Shown here one piece after another: positions 47,101-57,700 of a stretch of 64,000 nucleotides of DNA. The notes under the pieces were generated by a model. The model searched no databases. It saw only the letters and a program-made list of their open reading frames with translations, and was not told the DNA's origin. The stretch covers positions 434,001-498,000 of the forward strand of contig JAZGTH010000048.1 of assembly GCA_036877525.1 (NCBI GenBank), in the 5' to 3' direction. Numbering within the stretch: the stretch's first letter is position 1; every line of letters starts with the position of its first letter. Position numbers and translations under genes: made by a program. Source of the DNA: Chromobotia macracanthus. Its lineage: Eukaryota > Chordata > Actinopteri > Cypriniformes > Botiidae.

Positions 47101-49378
47101 TCAAGTTGTTTTTTTAATAGGAGGTCGGATAACAGCCAGCTTGGACATATCCCAATACCAATGATGAATTAATAATACTATGTAGCGGATCAATAATTTC
47201 AAAAAGCATCTCTTTTAGCAATCTGGTATTTTTACCTTAAAAATAATTTTTATCTATAGTAGAGAATGACTGGAGTTGTTCCTAGGGGACATTGTGATGC
47301 GCAATCTGATGTGATTGTATTGCAGGCATTTGCATTTCTCTGACAGTATCCATTTTGTTATTAAATACATTCATAAAAAACACTGCTATGATATTGACAA
47401 CTGTCTCAAGCATAGAGGAGCAACTTTGTCTAAGGTGTTAGAAAAGAGGGAGTTAATATTTCCTGTTGCATAATCAAGGTTTTCAAAGTTAGCTGTTATG
47501 CTAAGGAATTGAGAGTTCAGTTAGCTTGTTGATAAAAAAAAGTATTTAGTAGCAGAAGTTATATTTTTATATTAACACTTTCAACACATGTTTGTATTAT
47601 ATATCTTTTTTTATTAGTTTAACATTGATTAAATTTCCATTTTATTGTTTATAGGGTATTTACCAGTCTGGGGAACAGACATGGAATCATCTAAATATCA
47701 TAATATAGAGACTGTGTTGTAAATGATGTGTTTTCAGGTCGGTTCTGACCACCCAACCCCAGTGATTTCTGCCTGATCCCATACAGAACGGCTGGGTTGT
47801 ACATAAAATTTTGCAATGCTAAATGGGAGTATTAGTATTAACTTTACTAATAGTTAAAGTACTAATTAAAGTACTAATAATCTCAGGCCCAGTCACTACT
47901 TCTGCAGACCCAATTGTAGCACCTGTCAGCATTTCATACAGCACTACTGCTCTGGTTAGCCATTGACACAAATAACAAAATTTATCATTTCTACATTACT
48001 TGACAAGTTTGGAATATGGCTTGTGTAATTGTTAATTAAAGGCCCAGTCTAATGTTTTTGATGGTTTGAGGTTATTTTGCGTGACTGATAAATTTCTTTT
48101 TTGTTTGGCAGGGATGAGAGCAGCTGTGTGCAGGGTTTTTTGGAGATCTTTGATATGCTGCTGGCAGCTACGTCAAGGTTCAGAGAACTGAAATTACAGA
48201 AAGAGGAGTATGTGTGCCTGAAAGCCATGATCCTCCTTAACTCTAGTAAGCGTACACGATTCAGTAAGCGTGTTTTTCTCATCAAATGTTGTAATGAAGT
48301 TTGGAGAAAGCCCATTGTAATATAAAAATGCACAACACCTTATTGCTTATCAATATTTTGAGTGAGTTATCATCAAAAGCGAAAATTCCCAAAATACAAA
48401 TAAACCAAAAACAGGGCTCACCTCCACACATCCACAATAAATCTGAGTCTTACCTTGAGGCCCATAACCCTTTTACAAGGTTACTACTATCATGGCTCTA
48501 ACTGAAATGAGTGTTGGAAAGGCCATGTAAGAAAACTGCTCACATGCTGTGGTCTTAATGGCGACAACATGCCTGCATGGATGAGTGTTCCACTCTTTCA
48601 ACCCAAACGATCAATTATGCTTATGTAAATAACCGGGTTAGTGTTTAGTGTTCAAATAAGTGCAACAGTATTTCTTCCTGATATAATTCCCTTGCACTTT
48701 TGATCTAGATTTTCATCATACTTTATCTCTTCATGGTCGGCCTCCACAGCATTACTTATTTGATAGCTTTCAAATGGTTATAAATGTCAGTGGCTTTAAT
48801 CTGTCAGAACCTGCACTCAGCAGTATTTGTCCATCATTGTAGATATGTGTTTGAGTTCATCTGAGGGAGGAGAGGAGCTCCAGAGCAGGTCTAAGATGCT
48901 GTGTCTGTTGGACTCTGTGACAGATGCTCTGGTGTGGGCCATTTCAAAGACTGGACTGAGTTTTCAGCAGTGTTCCACACGACTGGCCCACCTGCTCATG
49001 CTGCTGTCCCACATAAGACACATCAGGTACAATCACAACATTGAAAGTGGGACAGGAGATGAGAGTGACTATCATTGTACATACTGCAATATGTTCACCA
49101 GGAGTATAAAGAAAGAGCAGCAAGTAGTACTTGAAATTAATGGAATACTCTGTCCAAAACCTTCTATTTACAGTATATCCACTGTTTGTAGTAACAAAGG
49201 AATGGACCATCTCCACTGCATGAAGATGAAGAAGATAGTTCCATTGTATGACTTACTTTTGGAAATGCTGGATGCCCATATCATGCACAGCTCGCGTCTT
49301 TCTCACTCCATCTCTCGAATGGGCCCTGCCTTTAAAGAAAACAAAGGTGCCCAAGAGGCCACTGTCTGCTCTTCTTAG
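40738..49378 (+). CDS. esr2a: Estrogen receptor beta, complete gene of eight coding exons (549 residues)
   Basis: Ligand-activated nuclear receptor for estradiol. It acts in the nucleus, binding estrogen response elements as a dimer. Coding exons are 40738-41138, 41844-42007, 42762-42878, 43654-43977, 45245-45383, 48112-48245, 48843-49026 and 49192-49378. All junctions are GT-AG and the phases join, giving 549 residues. Layout: A/B domain 1-157, C4 zinc-finger DBD about 158-228 (first-finger P box CEGCKA at 176-181), hinge, LBD about 270-525, short C-terminal F region. Predicted ligand-contact residues Glu323, Arg364 and His494 match the Glu/Arg/His triad of vertebrate ERs, and the AF-2 helix (LYDLLLEML) is intact. 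Exon sizes 117, 139, 134 and 184 nt equal those of mammalian ESR genes. The A/B start MSEYTEDANPLQQLQEVDSS and the ~550-residue length point to the teleost esr2a (ERbeta2) paralogue. The paralogue letter is less certain than the family. Confidence 0.95.
41139..41843 (+). other. esr2a: esr2 intron 1 (705 nt)
   Basis: GT-AG intron with an A-rich run (about 41416-41433). Nothing else was recognised. The minus ORF at 41505-41687 is chance. Confidence 0.85.
41844..42007 (+). CDS. esr2a: esr2 coding exon 2 (first zinc finger)
   Basis: Residues 134-188. Contains the first C4 zinc finger: Cys159, Cys162, Cys176 and Cys179. The P box CEGCKA specifies estrogen response element recognition. A shadow frame from 41870 is not real. 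Acceptor ccattaatag; donor caag then gtatca. Confidence 0.95.
42008..42761 (+). other. esr2a: esr2 intron 2 (754 nt)
   Basis: GT-AG intron, no repeat or RNA recognised. Confidence 0.85.
42762..42878 (+). CDS. esr2a: esr2 coding exon 3 (second zinc finger)
   Basis: 117 nt, residues 189-227. Second zinc finger with Cys195, Cys201, Cys211 and Cys214; the D box PATNQ contributes to dimer contacts. The length equals the corresponding exon of mammalian ER genes. Donor tgtg then gtgagg. Confidence 0.96.
42879..43653 (+). other. esr2a: esr2 intron 3 (775 nt)
   Basis: GT-AG intron. The ORF beginning at 43441 runs into exon 4 in another frame and is a shadow. Confidence 0.85.
43654..43977 (+). CDS. 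esr2a: esr2 coding exon 4 (hinge and LBD helices 1-4)
   Basis: 324 nt, residues 228-335. Begins with the basic GLRRDRNSY segment C-terminal to the DBD, then a variable hinge. The LBD begins about SPEELIACIIDAEPPEIYL (helix 1). Helix 3 carries ADKELVHMISWAKKIP with Glu323, the predicted partner of the steroid A-ring hydroxyl. Confidence 0.95.
44091..44475. mobile_element. Decayed non-autonomous DNA transposon
   Basis: 'gtggtcataagtctacatactgcaaagaatctgcaaaat...tttcacataacagatgtttacacaaagtccacagcacaaaataat' matches, by memory of the pattern, an abundant cyprinid Tc1-like or related element ('agtttacatac' start, 'atttcacataaaagatgtttacat'). No transposase ORF. Confidence 0.45.
44640..44890. repeat. 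Interspersed repeat remnant, family unassigned
   Basis: 'ggcagggtcgaataacagtaaacag...ggcaaggcaaaggcaaaag...caatccagatcagacacaagtaatccaaaacacagcaataacc' has the style of internal segments of fish DNA transposons. A minus ORF (44615-44914) has no domain. Confidence 0.4.
45245..45383 (+). CDS. esr2a: esr2 coding exon 5 (LBD helices 4-6)
   Basis: 139 nt, residues 336-381, the same size as in mammalian ESR genes. Encodes GFVELSLFDQVHLLECCWLE and GLMWRSVNHPGKLIFSPDL. Arg364 is the predicted second partner of the A-ring hydroxyl. Too short to appear as a free-standing ORF; found by homology and splice sites (ctccctgcag, then ag/gtaact). Confidence 0.95.
45384..48111 (+). other. esr2a: esr2 intron 5 (2728 nt)
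   Basis: The largest internal intron. It hosts LINE copy C (46470-47530). No other exon. Confidence 0.85.
46470..47530 (-). mobile_element. L2-like LINE fragment, copy C
   Basis: The minus strand (46776-47042 frame) reads FRHYSTETALISAINDL and LLDLSVAFHTIDHSILLNRL, then VGINGTALAWFKSYL. This is the RT palm region of an L2-like LINE closely related to copy B. The flanks match copies A and B ('gtattctaggttgttccgtgtgga', 'aggtgttagaaaagagggagtt'). It lies antisense in esr2 intron 5 and lacks the 3' tail. Confidence 0.8.
48112..48245 (+). CDS. esr2a: esr2 coding exon 6 (LBD helices 7-8)
   Basis: 134 nt, residues 382-426, standard size. Encodes DESSCVQGFLEIFDMLLAA, TSRFRELKLQKEEYVCLKAM and ILLNS. 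Acceptor tttgtttggcag; donor tcta then gtaagc. Confidence 0.95.
48246..48842 (+). other. esr2a: esr2 intron 6 (597 nt)
   Basis: GT-AG intron with no recognised element. Confidence 0.85.
48843..49026 (+). CDS. esr2a: esr2 coding exon 7 (LBD helices 8-10)
   Basis: 184 nt, residues 427-487 plus two bases, standard size. Encodes NMCLSSSEGGEELQSRSKML, VTDALVWAISKTGLSF and RLAHLLMLLSHIRHI. It ends cacatcag before the short final intron. The open frame continues unbroken through that intron into exon 8. Confidence 0.95.
49027..49191 (+). other. esr2a: esr2 final intron, 165 nt, fully open in frame (exitron-like)
   Basis: It starts gtacaa (a weak donor, not GTRAGT) and ends tttgtag. The length is divisible by three and no stop occurs in the receptor frame. 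Unspliced mRNA would therefore read through with 55 extra residues between residue 488 and the helix 11 sequence NKGMDHLH. The insert is hydrophilic and includes CTYC and IKKEQQ. Conserved family alignment (HIRH then SNKGM) shows that splicing gives the normal receptor. Confidence 0.85.
49192..49378 (+). CDS. esr2a: esr2 coding exon 8 (helices 11-12 and F region)
   Basis: Residues 488-549 and stop TAG at 49376-49378. SNKGMDHLHCMKMKKIVPLY carries His494, the predicted D-ring contact. LYDLLLEMLDAH is helix 12 (AF-2) that docks coactivators. The tail after SSRLSHSISRMG is a short, poorly conserved F region ending ATVCSS. Confidence 0.95.
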
Positions 49379-51087
49379 CATGGAGGGACCCTAGGACCTT
49401 AGCCAGTCTGGTAAGAATGGGCGGTTTCTTATGCATAACTATGAAGGTGTTGTGGCCTTAAACATTTCTAGCTTAAATTGTTAGTTCTTTAGAAAAGTCA
49501 GCTGCCGAAAAAGTTGGTGCAAACAGTGAAGTAATTTTACAAACTGATTAATACCACATTATTTGCGTTGTCTTTACAGCTTCCCTAATTGTTTTTCTTT
49601 TTATCCTGTGCAAAAGCCACTATAGTTCGGGAGGATGGACAACATATAAATGACCACAAAAAAAAAAGGATTAGCATTTTACAAGATGAAAAGTGATAGC
49701 TGATAGCTTGATCTCTAAAGCCATTAATTTTTTGCAGTCTAAACAGCAAAAACATTTTCTTTTACAAACAGTTTTTACAAAAAGGTGTCTGTTTACACAG
49801 ATTTTATTATTAAGTAGCTTCAAGTGTACAGCACTATCTGTCCAAAACCCTACTTGATTTTACTTTATCTTCATATAGCAAACTACTATGTAGCATTTGC
49901 TATACATTCAAATGTGAATGGCTAAAGGATCACAGAATGTGCATGAATCTTATATTGATCTCTTTCCATACTGTCATCTTATTGCTATCATTTGTAGAAA
50001 ACAATTCTAACAATGCATTGCTGTTACTATAGCAACCAGTGTATTGGCGTAAAAATCTGAATTACAGTGTGGAAAAGCAGCCCTGAAGAATTGGATTTTT
50101 ACAACAGTTCTGTTTTTAGTCTTATACTGTGTAGTGTTTACACTGCAGAAGAATTTGATTTTTGTCAAAATCAGTATAACGGAACATTCATGGCTGTCAC
50201 TGCAGTAAACCGCAACCACTGAAAGTAGTGTTTAAATAGATTTTTAACAACAAGATTATGGAGCAAATGGTTCTTTTAAGCCTTTTTGTACAAGAAACTG
50301 CCTACTGCTTATTAGCCAGTAAACCTCTTAAAACCATAGGGACTTTTGTACATTTTCTAGTGACATTAATCTGTTGCTGCTTTTCAATGACAGGATTTTC
50401 TCATGACTGTTTCACTGTGAAAAATTTTAAAGACCCCCATAGTGAAAATCCTATTTTCATGTTGTTTAAATGTCTATGTGGTATTTTTACTCATAAGACC
50501 ATCCATGAGTATTTTCATCAGTCACCACCATTGCTAAGTGTTTTCTCCTTAAAACTACAGCGTACCAAAAAGTAAAACAAAAACAGTTTGAAACCACCCA
50601 TTTGGTTGCACCCAAGTGTATGAGTTGAGCAGGGTTAGTCCAAGCTGGTGCAGTTGAGTGGGAGCAGGGAGTATTTTGCCTATTCATTAAGCTAGTTTAA
50701 GACATGAAGAAATTTTTACTGAAAAAATATTTATATATATAATGTCATTGATAGATAAGTTTTAGGGGAAACTGTTGATTACAGGGGGACTATGATAAAC
50801 CACAACTGACAGAAAAATAACATAAACAGCAAGTACAAATATATATGCCGTGCCTACAGTAATTTAAAATGTCTTCTGAGTGTGCACAAACCAAAATCTA
50901 TGAACTATAACAATGAATTTCCAGTTGGTATTTTAAAAAAATGCACAAATTATTTTCATATTTATATAAAAGTTATATCATTTGCCTGTGCAACTAACAT
51001 TATTTTTTAAATCGATTGGTAAGAAGCGCTGAAAACCATTTAACAATATTTAAACTAGTCAGTAGTAAATTCCAGTTGTTATTCATG
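49379..51087 (+). other. esr2 3' UTR and intergenic gap to syne2
   Basis: AT-rich. No plus-strand AATAAA was found close to the stop, so the esr2 cleavage site is unresolved; an ATTAAA lies much farther on at 51291, inside the syne2 3' UTR. The 105-codon frame 50258-50575 has no domain and is probably chance. No other gene. Confidence 0.45.
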
Positions 51088-51538
51088 TTTATTTTCAAAC
51101 AAGGAACATCAGCTTTATTTGTGACAAGCTTTTAAAATTTGCTTTCTGTACATGTGTTACCTTGCAGTGCATATGTAACTGTTATATTTACTCTTGTATG
51201 CTTATAAATTGCAAAAGTAATTTAAATTCCTCGTGTAGCTGACAATTGTTTTACTTTTTTTGGTTGTACATTTCAGAAACGGATAGATAAATTAAATCAG
51301 ACCATATGCTAACATTATTTAACTGGACCACAATTCCTAAAAATCAGCCAAGCAAACTTGTTGTTCATATTTTAATTACGTTTTAACATTTAACCAAAAA
51401 TTACAAATTCTCAGTTAAATTCTCTTAAAGGGAATGATGTAGTTTAAAAAAGAATTATATAAATATAACCATTAAAAATATTGCTTGGACAAGTGAGATA
51501 CTCCATTCTGTTGATTGATCAGTCTGAAGACGAGCAAC
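51088..51538 (-). other. syne2: syne2 3' UTR (probable)
   Basis: Read on the minus strand, AATAAA hexamers lie at 51114-51119 and 51088-51093, about 420-450 bases past the syne2 stop. This suggests a short 3' UTR. It may overlap a long esr2 3' UTR arriving from the other side. Confidence 0.45.
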
Positions 51539-51749
51539 TCATGTTGGTGGAGGGCCGTTGGTATAGCGCAACATAGGGTGGAAGGAGCGGGCAAAATTGT
51601 TGGAAAAGGTGCAGCTGTAGTCATCTTCAGGAAGAGGGACCAGGCAGGCCAGAACCAGCAGCAACAGGAAAAGGATATGTAGTGGAAAAGCGGCTCTCAG
51701 GACTCGATAGAAGAATGAACGCTGAGGTGATGGTTCACGCTTCGCTGAC
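51539..51749 (-). CDS. syne2: syne2 last exon: KASH domain
   Basis: Encodes the transmembrane helix LHILFLLLLVLACLVPL and the luminal peptide from EDDYSC to the end NGPPPT, stop TGA at 51539-51541. The cysteine of DYSC lies 23 residues before the final threonine, the position that forms a disulfide with SUN proteins in the known SUN2-KASH2 structure. The PPPT end inserts into the SUN pocket. The exon is entered with one base completing a split Arg codon (acceptor gctgttcag). Confidence 0.96.
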
Positions 51750-54700
51750 CTGAACAGCAAAAAAAGACAAAACTTATTGGTTTATTGCTGCTGTCTTTGT
51801 TAAATCATCTCACCTCCTAAACTTAATATTCCACAGAGGGTTTTTCCAAAATATATAAAAATACAAAAAAGACAGGTTATTTGGTTAATATGTGGAAAAT
51901 TAATGTGTACCTAGAGCGTTCTGAGGATTCTGTGTGTTCTGTGGCATCAGTTGTGGACTCCTGTGGGGACATGACATTGGCATTTATGACACATGAATAG
52001 GGAGACTGGAGTTGTGATCTGTGAATTGTCTGTGAAATTTCTACATACAGTAAAAATTAAATAGATATTTTAAAGAAAGAAGAAAGAATGTACAGTTTTT
52101 AAAAGTATTGGACATGAATGGTTGTGTACACAAAAAGTACCTTGTGTAACATGCTTTATTTCTTATGCAAGTATACAGTAGATAACACTGTTCTACAAAT
52201 TTTAGGAAATTATTGACAGCTGCATATTTTCCCTCAGGAAAATGCCAAGATGCCTCGAAACTGTATAAACACACCTGCAATCCGGTCAGTTTTTCATAGA
52301 AAAAGCATAAAAATGTTACATGGAAAAACCAATAAATAAATGGTTATGTTAAGTTATGTTATTAGTATCAATAAAAAGATACATTTATAATGATTGGTGT
52401 GGCACCATTCTCATTGCTTTATCACATTTTTCAAGTTATGGAGCATAATAGCACACCCCCCTTCTAATTTTGATCTATTTTGAAGCAATTTTGACCTGAT
52501 GCTGTATCTTGGAGTCAGTTGACACTCTTTAATAAAGTACTTAGTTTTCCTTTATTAGTGACCCAGTTCCGGTAAAATGTAGCTACTTTAATTTCCAAGG
52601 CTTTCTCCTTGTGGACCAATGTAACAAGACCCTATCCATCAAACATTATTTTGTTGTAAAGTTAAATTATGGTCTGTATTAATTTGTATGGATAAGATAA
52701 ATGTTCTAAGAGCATAAAACCTTCATGGTTTAAATAAAAGTTATAATAAAATATTAAATATTTCTCTGTTAACTTACAAAACCCAACACTGGCAAAGAGC
52801 AACCATAAACTACTAAGAGGGAGCTGCCCTTTTAATTTTAAATATTAAATACACATTAAATACTCTGTTGTGCAAAGTATTTGATGTATTTTGCAGAATG
52901 TTCTTACTATTCTCTCCTGAATGGTCTGGAGATCCTGGTTGACCTGACGTGACAGTAGTCGTAGTTTGCTTCCAATGACGAGGAGTTTTTCTCTTGCTTC
53001 AGTACAGTCCTCTCCCCCAGCCTCTGGGAGCAGTTCATTGGCAATCTCCTGCAGAGAGCCCACTTGCTTCTGCTTGGCCTGCAGCTCCTTCTCCAGAACC
53101 TGCCACCAAGGGGCACAATACATCAGATACCACCTCCAAGAGTTAAAAAAAGTTTCTTTTTTGTTGACCACTAATGTGTTTTTTGTTATCTGTATCTATT
53201 TCTATTTAAGAACCAGTCATTTGATTGAAATTGTGTTGTATCTATTACGCATGAGAAAGTAAAGCAACTTTATCAAGATTTTATAACAACATCAGAATTT
53301 AAATGCACACCCATCACCACACGTTCTAAACTGCAAGACACGGCTTATTGTTTTAGGTTAAAATTTTAAACTTTTGGTACACTTCGGTGAACTCCATCTT
53401 TAAACATGTTAGAATGAGCAAGCAACAAATGTTTGGCAGGATATGATGTTTACTAATGTTTGCAGACTGGTGTAGTAAGGTCTGTTGGTTCAACTTTTTT
53501 CTGTTTTGTACAAAGTAATGCCACATTTCTCCTACTGCCCACTTTATTAATTAGTTTGCGTTGTGTTAATTAAGATTTTTCATTTTAGTCTGTCTTTTGC
53601 TCTGTGTTGTGACATTAGGCTTCATGCTGTATGTCACATGCAGAAACAGGCACACAGGTCTTATTGCATCTGGTTCAAGTGTTGTGTATGTGCTTTGTTA
53701 CATATACAGCTTGAGTTTTACTCAAGATGCCTTCAAACGAGTTACCAAAGATGAGCAAAACTGATGTCTGTTGCATATGCAGACTGATATCTATCTATTG
53801 ATAGGTTTTGCAACAGTTTGGGTAACACATTGTTGCATAGTAGTGGACTTAAGAACAGCAGTGTATAAACACTGAGCGAAATGAGAAAAAAATACCACTT
53901 ATTTGAAATGATGGTAAATTTCCAGTACTGGTATACATCACCGCCCTAAACTCAAAAAAAGAGTGATTAATGAAAAACAAAAAATGTGTGAATGGATCTC
54001 TCTGGCTCACCTTTAAAGTGTTAATGTGTTCCTGAAGCACAGGGAGCTGCACAGAGGGGTCATCCATATTCACTGTGTAACGTCTACTCTCTGCATGCGC
54101 CAGCCATAGCAGTAGAGAGTGCACCATCTCATGGTACTCCTAAATGGGTGCAGATGATCATAACAGTTCCATTTGTCAGCAATTCCATGCTATATTTGCC
54201 AGCAATTTGTCCTAAACTTTCAATTTCAATGTATCTTCAACAACACCAACAACATCTTTTTTTCCATTTATGTTTTACACAAATCACAGTCCTCTCACCT
54301 GACAGCGTATTACAGTATTACGCAGACTTCCCTCCCATTCCTCTAGGCCCGCACAAGCCTCTGTCCATCGGTGGTTCATGATGTTGAGACACCCCTGAAG
54401 TTCCTGCCCTTCTCCACTTGCCCCCTGCTGTAGTTCTTGTCCACCCAAGTTCAGGGACAGCATCATTGTCTTATAACGGGCAAATGCCTTCTGCATTTCC
54501 TGCATAATTTGTAATATGAAAAGTGTAAACCTCAAGTTTAAATTCAAAGCGGTCACAAAGACATCTTTAGAATTAAGTTCCTTTGCATTGATTGTCTACT
54601 TGTCCATCTTCATTAATATTACTATTACTAGCACATTAGTATCTGAGACATGGGAATGGAGGCATATGTTATATAATAGCACATTCAAGGATCATGTGAG

Positions 54701-57700
54701 ATTGGACGACAGTATAGTACAGAAAGACAATTACTACTGTGACGCTCACTTTAAGTTCTTTGACCCTCTTTTCTAATATTGCTACAGAGGCAGATGCCTC
54801 AGGCTTCTGAAGTCTATCCAGCTCAGGGATGACACGTTCCAGCCAGGAAGTGATGTCGTGCAGGTCAGAGGTCAGTCGCTGGGGGTCTCTGGTGCTGCAC
54901 TGCTCTTTGCATACTGCCTGTGCTTGCAGCAGCTCCCAGCGCTCTATCACTCCTGTGGAGGACATTATTGCATAGTGAAAATACATAATGTAGTTTACAT
55001 GTGATTATACAATTATTAATTAAAATAACCTTCCATCTATACATTCATCAATATATCCACCCCTCCCTATATTTGTCCATCGTCTATTCATCACCATGAG
55101 GCTGAAACTAAAATTACTTATATTTATACTTATATTTATATTTATAGTGGTTATATTTTGATAACCACTGCTATTAAAATGTATCAAATGGTGTTTGTCA
55201 AGCTGTCCACCTTCACATGTGATCTTCATCACTCTGTACCCATCTCATTGTACAACTCACTCAGAAAGCAAGTGACTTTTTCATATTCTCAGGATTATGC
55301 CTTTTGGTGCTTTGATAAAGTGTCTACCTGACTGCTTGTCTGCAGTGGTGAGGCCAGTAAGGCCATGTTCTTCTTGCTGGTCCTCATCATCCAGAATCAA
55401 AGAAACCCTCTTTACACTCTTAATGCTGCCACTGCACTCTGACATCAGCTGGACCTGCACAGCACATACCCACACTTTTATATTCATCCTTCCAAAATTG
55501 GCATGTTGAAAAATACTGAAGATGACATGCTGATTTTGTGTGAGGAAAGTGTTGGAGTATGGAGTATGGCCTAACAGAATATACTTACATAGCCTTGTTT
55601 ATAAGGTGTGCTGGTGTGTGAAGGTGAGGATGTCTCTGGGCTGAAAGGTTTCCTTTCAGGCATGTTTTGAAAGCACCAATTCTGTGCTGTGAATGTGTGA
55701 GAAAGAGAGATTAAATGCTGGAAGAACACTAGCAATACAGGCCTTTTGCATTTGAGCTGTATGGTCAAAAATGTACACTATCAGATGAATTTTGTTTTTG
55801 CCTAAGATAAAAGAGATTTATGTGCTGTGAATACAAACAGTAAACTTAAAAGGAAACTTTCAAAACTTTGGCAGACACTTATTTCCAAAGCAACTTACAG
55901 TGCATTCAATGTAAACACTTCATCATTTTGCATGTTTCTTGGTTTTGAACCCGTTAAAAATAATGCATTCTTGCTATTAGAAACACTTTTCTTATGCTGA
56001 CACACTGGTAGTTTATGCACACTTTTCCAATAATTAAAATCAATTTTATTTATATAGCGGTTTTTACAACGTTACATCACTTCAAAGCAGCTTTACATAT
56101 AATAATGAGCAAAGCTTCAAGGGTGTAAACTTTAAATAAATGAATGTTATTATCTTATGTGCAAGCAAGAATGCTTTGGAGGGGGACGAGCAGGTGTACA
56201 GAATTGTCTTGCGTTGAAGGGCCATTTCCTTCTCTCTTTAAGCTAGACATGCCCGGCCCTTAGCCCCCCTCTTAACCAACAAAGCTTCCCACAGGACCAT
56301 GGCTTTCATGTTAAGTACAGAGCATTACAGGGTGAGTGAAGGATGCTTAGATCTTTAGACTTAAGAGTGAGAAAGAGCTCTGTCATAGAAGGAAAAACAC
56401 CAAACCTTTGATGATCCAGCAGACCTATGCACAAACAGCACCATAGTGACATGAAAACAGGACAAGGATCTCGAAAGATACTGGAAGATGTAGAAAAGTA
56501 GAACTGAGAACCAAAAGTTAAAGCTTTTGCAGCCATGCCTAACCAAAGACTTCTTTGTCACCTCATAGGAGACTTTTGGGCTTTCTCACAGAAAGTGAAG
56601 TGGCTAACCAACAGTACAGCAACCTATTCAGCAAGAACAATTTCTAAACTGGACCAGACTTTACGTAAATCTGATGTCAGAAGTCTTGCTATTCAAGACT
56701 ACCTGAGACCCAGTAGGGATCCTATCTGCAACTGTAGGTCATGGCTTGAGAAATGAAAAAGTATCATTTTTCATTTCAAGTACATTTCAGTATCAAGTAC
56801 ATTTACCTGTCAGGGAAGAGAAGGAGGCAGTGTCCTCATCCTCATCATGTGAAGAAGAGCCACCTACATCCCCAGTGTGGTCCCACTCCAAAGGAATAGA
56901 GTCCACACTGATAGGGGTTTCACGACCAGAGCATTCCTGAGGTGGGGTCAACAAGCACATGGAGGGCTGGCTGGAGGATTGCGTCTCACAGCTTCTGCTG
57001 TGTGTGTCTGCTGACCTCTCACTGTCTAAGACCTCTGACTGCTCCTGTAATACCTGTTAAAAAGAGTCAGTGACAACAGATATGGAGAGAAAATTTGTCA
57101 TTTATATAATTAGAACATACTTTTACAACAAATACCCAAAATTGATCAACGAAAAGTTATAATGATGACAATCAAACAAACTGTTGAGTTTATAGTACCG
57201 GGCTGAGCCTGGTGAGATGCTGGTGGAATCTGACAACTCTGCCGAACACCTCTTGACAGTATGTGTGTAGTTCCTCCAACTCATCTTCGATCACAACAGC
57301 ATCTTGAGGACTGCTCCTTTGAATCAGACTCTCCCCAAACACTATCAGAGCATCAATTCTGTTGGTGTTTAGACTGATGTCCTTTTTGAAACTCTAGAGG
57401 GTAAGACATACATAGTTAAATTGAGTTCAATTCAATCAGATCAACTAATTAAGATGAGTAAATTAAAATGTAATTGTATGTCTAATTTAAACACTGTAGA
57501 ACAGTATGACTTATCTATGTATGGCATGAATGACTGCACTTCAAGAGCTTGCTTTCTAACCTTCAGCTGTTTCATTTTATCTTGGAGGTCATGCTCAGAG
57601 AGATGCTCCACATTGCTTAGCTGAAGGCCCATCTCAGTGAGCCAGACAAAAAGGCTCTCGCGGGTTCCCTCAAACTCTTCTCTCTGGCTTGTGAAATGCT

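Noticed and set aside
48827..49378. Single 183-codon coding exon of esr2
   Set aside because: Family alignment needs exon 7 to end at 49026 and exon 8 to start at 49192. The middle 165 nt is an intron that happens to be open. Retention is kept only as a hypothesis.
50258..50575. 105-codon ORF between esr2 and syne2
   Set aside because: No domain, no splice context, AT-rich composition; lies in the probable esr2 3' UTR.
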